This document shows positions 4,019-5,488 of a DNA stretch of 5,488 nt, piece after piece. Each line of letters opens with the position of its first letter. Positions within the stretch are counted from its first letter, which is position 1. The notes below the pieces were generated by a model that was not told where the DNA came from, did no database searches, and saw only the letters and a program-made list of their open reading frames with translations. This DNA is from a bacterium HR36 (GTDB lineage: Bacteria; Planctomycetota; Planctomycetia; Gemmatales; HRBIN36): positions 1-5,488 of the forward strand of contig BEIM01000266.1 of NCBI GenBank assembly GCA_002898995.1. The letters are read 5' to 3'. The position numbers and the translations under genes were made by a program.

Positions 4019-5488
4019 ATGGAACTGTCAGCCAATGCTCTCCAAGTGCTCGAAGCACGCTATCTCCGGCGTGATGCCAGCGGTCAACTGATCGAATCCC
4101 CCGAGGAATTATTCGCTCGCGTGGCCCGCGCCGTAGCCCAGGCTGAGCTTTATTACGGCTCAGCACGGCAGGCGCACCGCTGTGAGGAAGCCTTCCTCGA
4201 CGCGCTATTGCGGCTGGATTTCTTGCCCAACTCCCCGACGCTGATGAATGCGGGCACGCCGCTGGGCCAGCTCAGCGCCTGTTTCGTCTTACCGATCGAG
4301 GACAGTATGGTTGCGATTTTCGACGCGCTGAAACTGATGGCGTTGATTCAACAATCGGGAGGCGGGACGGGTTTTTCCTTTTCGCGACTGCGTCCTGAAG
4401 GCGATCGCGTGGCTTCGACCGGTGGCTTGGCGTCGGGGCCGGTGTCGTTCATGCGGATTTTCGACGCGGCCACGGAAAACATTAAGCAGGGCGGCAAACG
4501 CCGCGGCGCCAACATGGGTATCCTGCGCGTGGATCATCCGGACATCGAAAGATTCATCGAAACCAAGCGCGACGGAGTAAGTTTTCGCAACTTCAACCTC
4601 TCTGTCGGGGTCAGCGACGCCTTCATGCAGGCGCTGGCCGATCACCGCCACTTTCCGTTAGTCAACCCCCGCACCGGAAAAGTGGTGCGGCAGGTGCCGG
4701 CGGAGGCGCTATTCGAGAAAATCTCGCAGGCGGCCTGGGAGACGGGCGACCCAGGTTTGGTGTTTTTGGACACCATCAACCGCACGCAGCCAACTCCTGC
4801 TCTCGGGGAAATCGAAGCGACAAATCCTTGCGGGGAGGTGCCGCTGTTGCCTTACGAAGCCTGCAACCTGGCTTCGATCAACCTCAGTCAGTGTGTGCGG
4901 CGAGGCAGCGATAGCCGATGGGGGATTGACTGGTCGAAGCTTGGTGGGTTGGTGCGACTGGTGACGCGTTTTCTGGATGACGTGATTGATGTAAGCCGCT
5001 GGCCTGATCCCAGGATAGCCGCGATGGTACGGGGCAAGCGCAAGGTCGGTTTAGGGGTCATGGGTTTTGCCGAGTTGCTTATTTTGCTGGAGGTGCCTTA
5101 CGGTTCCGAAGAAGCCGCCCGGGTGGCGGAGCAGATCGCCGCATTTCTCGATGAAGAATCGCTCCGCACCTCGTGCCAATTGGCCGCAGAACGCGGTGTC
5201 TTCCCCAATTGGCCCCAGAGTCGTCACGCTCAAGCAGGTCGGCGTCTGCGCAACGCCACCCGCACTTCGATCGCCCCCACCGGCACGCTGAGCATTATCG
5301 CCGGCACCTCCGCCAGCATCGAGCCGTTGTTTGCCCTGGCCTATCGGCGGGAAGGCGTGCTGGGCGGCAAAACCCTGGTCGAGTTCAATCCACTTTTCCT
5401 GCGCTACATTCGCGACAAGGGTCTGGATTCGCCGGCATTACACGAACATTTGCTGCGTTTCGGCACGTTGCGCGGCTTCCCGTGTGCG
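4019..5488 (+). CDS. nrdJ: Vitamin B12-dependent (class II) ribonucleotide reductase, 5' part
   Basis: The frame is open for 490 codons to the window edge; the C-terminus is missing. The enzyme reduces ribonucleotides to deoxyribonucleotides, using adenosylcobalamin to form a thiyl radical, in the cytoplasm and without oxygen dependence. Visible landmarks: FLPNSPTLMNAGTPLGQLSACF (68-89), containing one redox cysteine, Cys88; the SGGGTGFSFSRLRPEG region (113-128); KRRGANMG (160-167); NPCGE (269-273) with radical Cys271, Asn269 and Glu273; the second redox cysteine Cys282 in EACNLASINLS; KVGLGVMGFAELL (342-354); and APTGTLSIIAGTSASIEP (419-436). The 11-residue spacing Cys271-Cys282 is that of the Thermotoga NrdJ cysteine pair 322/333. 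There is no ATP-cone: the protein begins about 67 residues before the FLPNSPT motif, so the N-terminal overall-activity control seen in some reductases is absent. The start ATG 4019 has a full Shine-Dalgarno. It is divergent from a sensor kinase. Confidence 0.95.
   Translation, partial: MELSANALQVLEARYLRRDASGQLIESPEELFARVARAVAQAELYYGSARQAHRCEEAFLDALLRLDFLPNSPTLMNAGTPLGQLSACFVLPIEDSMVAIFDALKLMALIQQSGGGTGFSFSRLRPEGDRVASTGGLASGPVSFMRIFDAATENIKQGGKRRGANMGILRVDHPDIERFIETKRDGVSFRNFNLSVGVSDAFMQALADHRHFPLVNPRTGKVVRQVPAEALFEKISQAAWETGDPGLVFLDTINRTQPTPALGEIEATNPCGEVPLLPYEACNLASINLSQCVRRGSDSRWGIDWSKLGGLVRLVTRFLDDVIDVSRWPDPRIAAMVRGKRKVGLGVMGFAELLILLEVPYGSEEAARVAEQIAAFLDEESLRTSCQLAAERGVFPNWPQSRHAQAGRRLRNATRTSIAPTGTLSIIAGTSASIEPLFALAYRREGVLGGKTLVEFNPLFLRYIRDKGLDSPALHEHLLRFGTLRGFPCA

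Noticed and set aside
1..5488. CRISPR array, tRNA, rRNA or defence island
   Set aside because: No regularly spaced repeats, cloverleaf arms or conserved rRNA segments were seen. The predicted Uma2 nucleases alone, without methylase, helicase or Cas partners, do not support a defence system.

Overview
The window looks like ordinary chromosomal sequence from a planctomycete, probably the Gemmatales/Gemmataceae side. The main reason is a Tat-exported DUF1501 protein, a family heavily expanded in Planctomycetes. Tandem Uma2-family (DUF820) genes, also numerous there, a PhoR-type kinase and a class II ribonucleotide reductase fit the same picture. The assignment is inferred from gene content; there is no rRNA or other marker here to fix it.

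Layout, left to right. (1) 1-845, plus strand: the 3' end of one Uma2 gene, followed 28 bases later by a complete Uma2 gene. The two C-terminal coding stretches are almost identical (133 of 135 bases, both differences silent), so this is a tandem duplication or a gene-conversion tract. (2) 871-2250, plus strand: a complete DUF1501 gene with its own strong ribosome binding site, 25 bases after the second Uma2 stop, so the three genes could share a transcript. (3) 2251-2583: a 333-base convergent gap with no convincing gene but several inverted repeats. (4) 2584-3915, minus strand: a complete membrane-anchored PAS/HisKA/HATPase sensor histidine kinase of the PhoR type, with no response regulator beside it in the window. 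(5) 3916-4018: a 103-base divergent regulatory region. (6) 4019-5488, plus strand: the first 490 codons of a vitamin B12-dependent (class II) ribonucleotide reductase, nrdJ, open at the right edge.

The genes do not form one obvious pathway. NrdJ makes deoxynucleotides, the kinase senses an unknown (possibly phosphate-related) signal, DUF1501 is an exported protein of unknown biochemistry, and Uma2 proteins are predicted PD-(D/E)XK nucleases of unknown role. I found no mobile element, CRISPR array, tRNA or rRNA, and no clear new system. The points most worth a second look are the sharply bounded near-identity of the Uma2 tails, and the nrdJ leader, where two upstream segments could pair alternatively with the ribosome-binding region.
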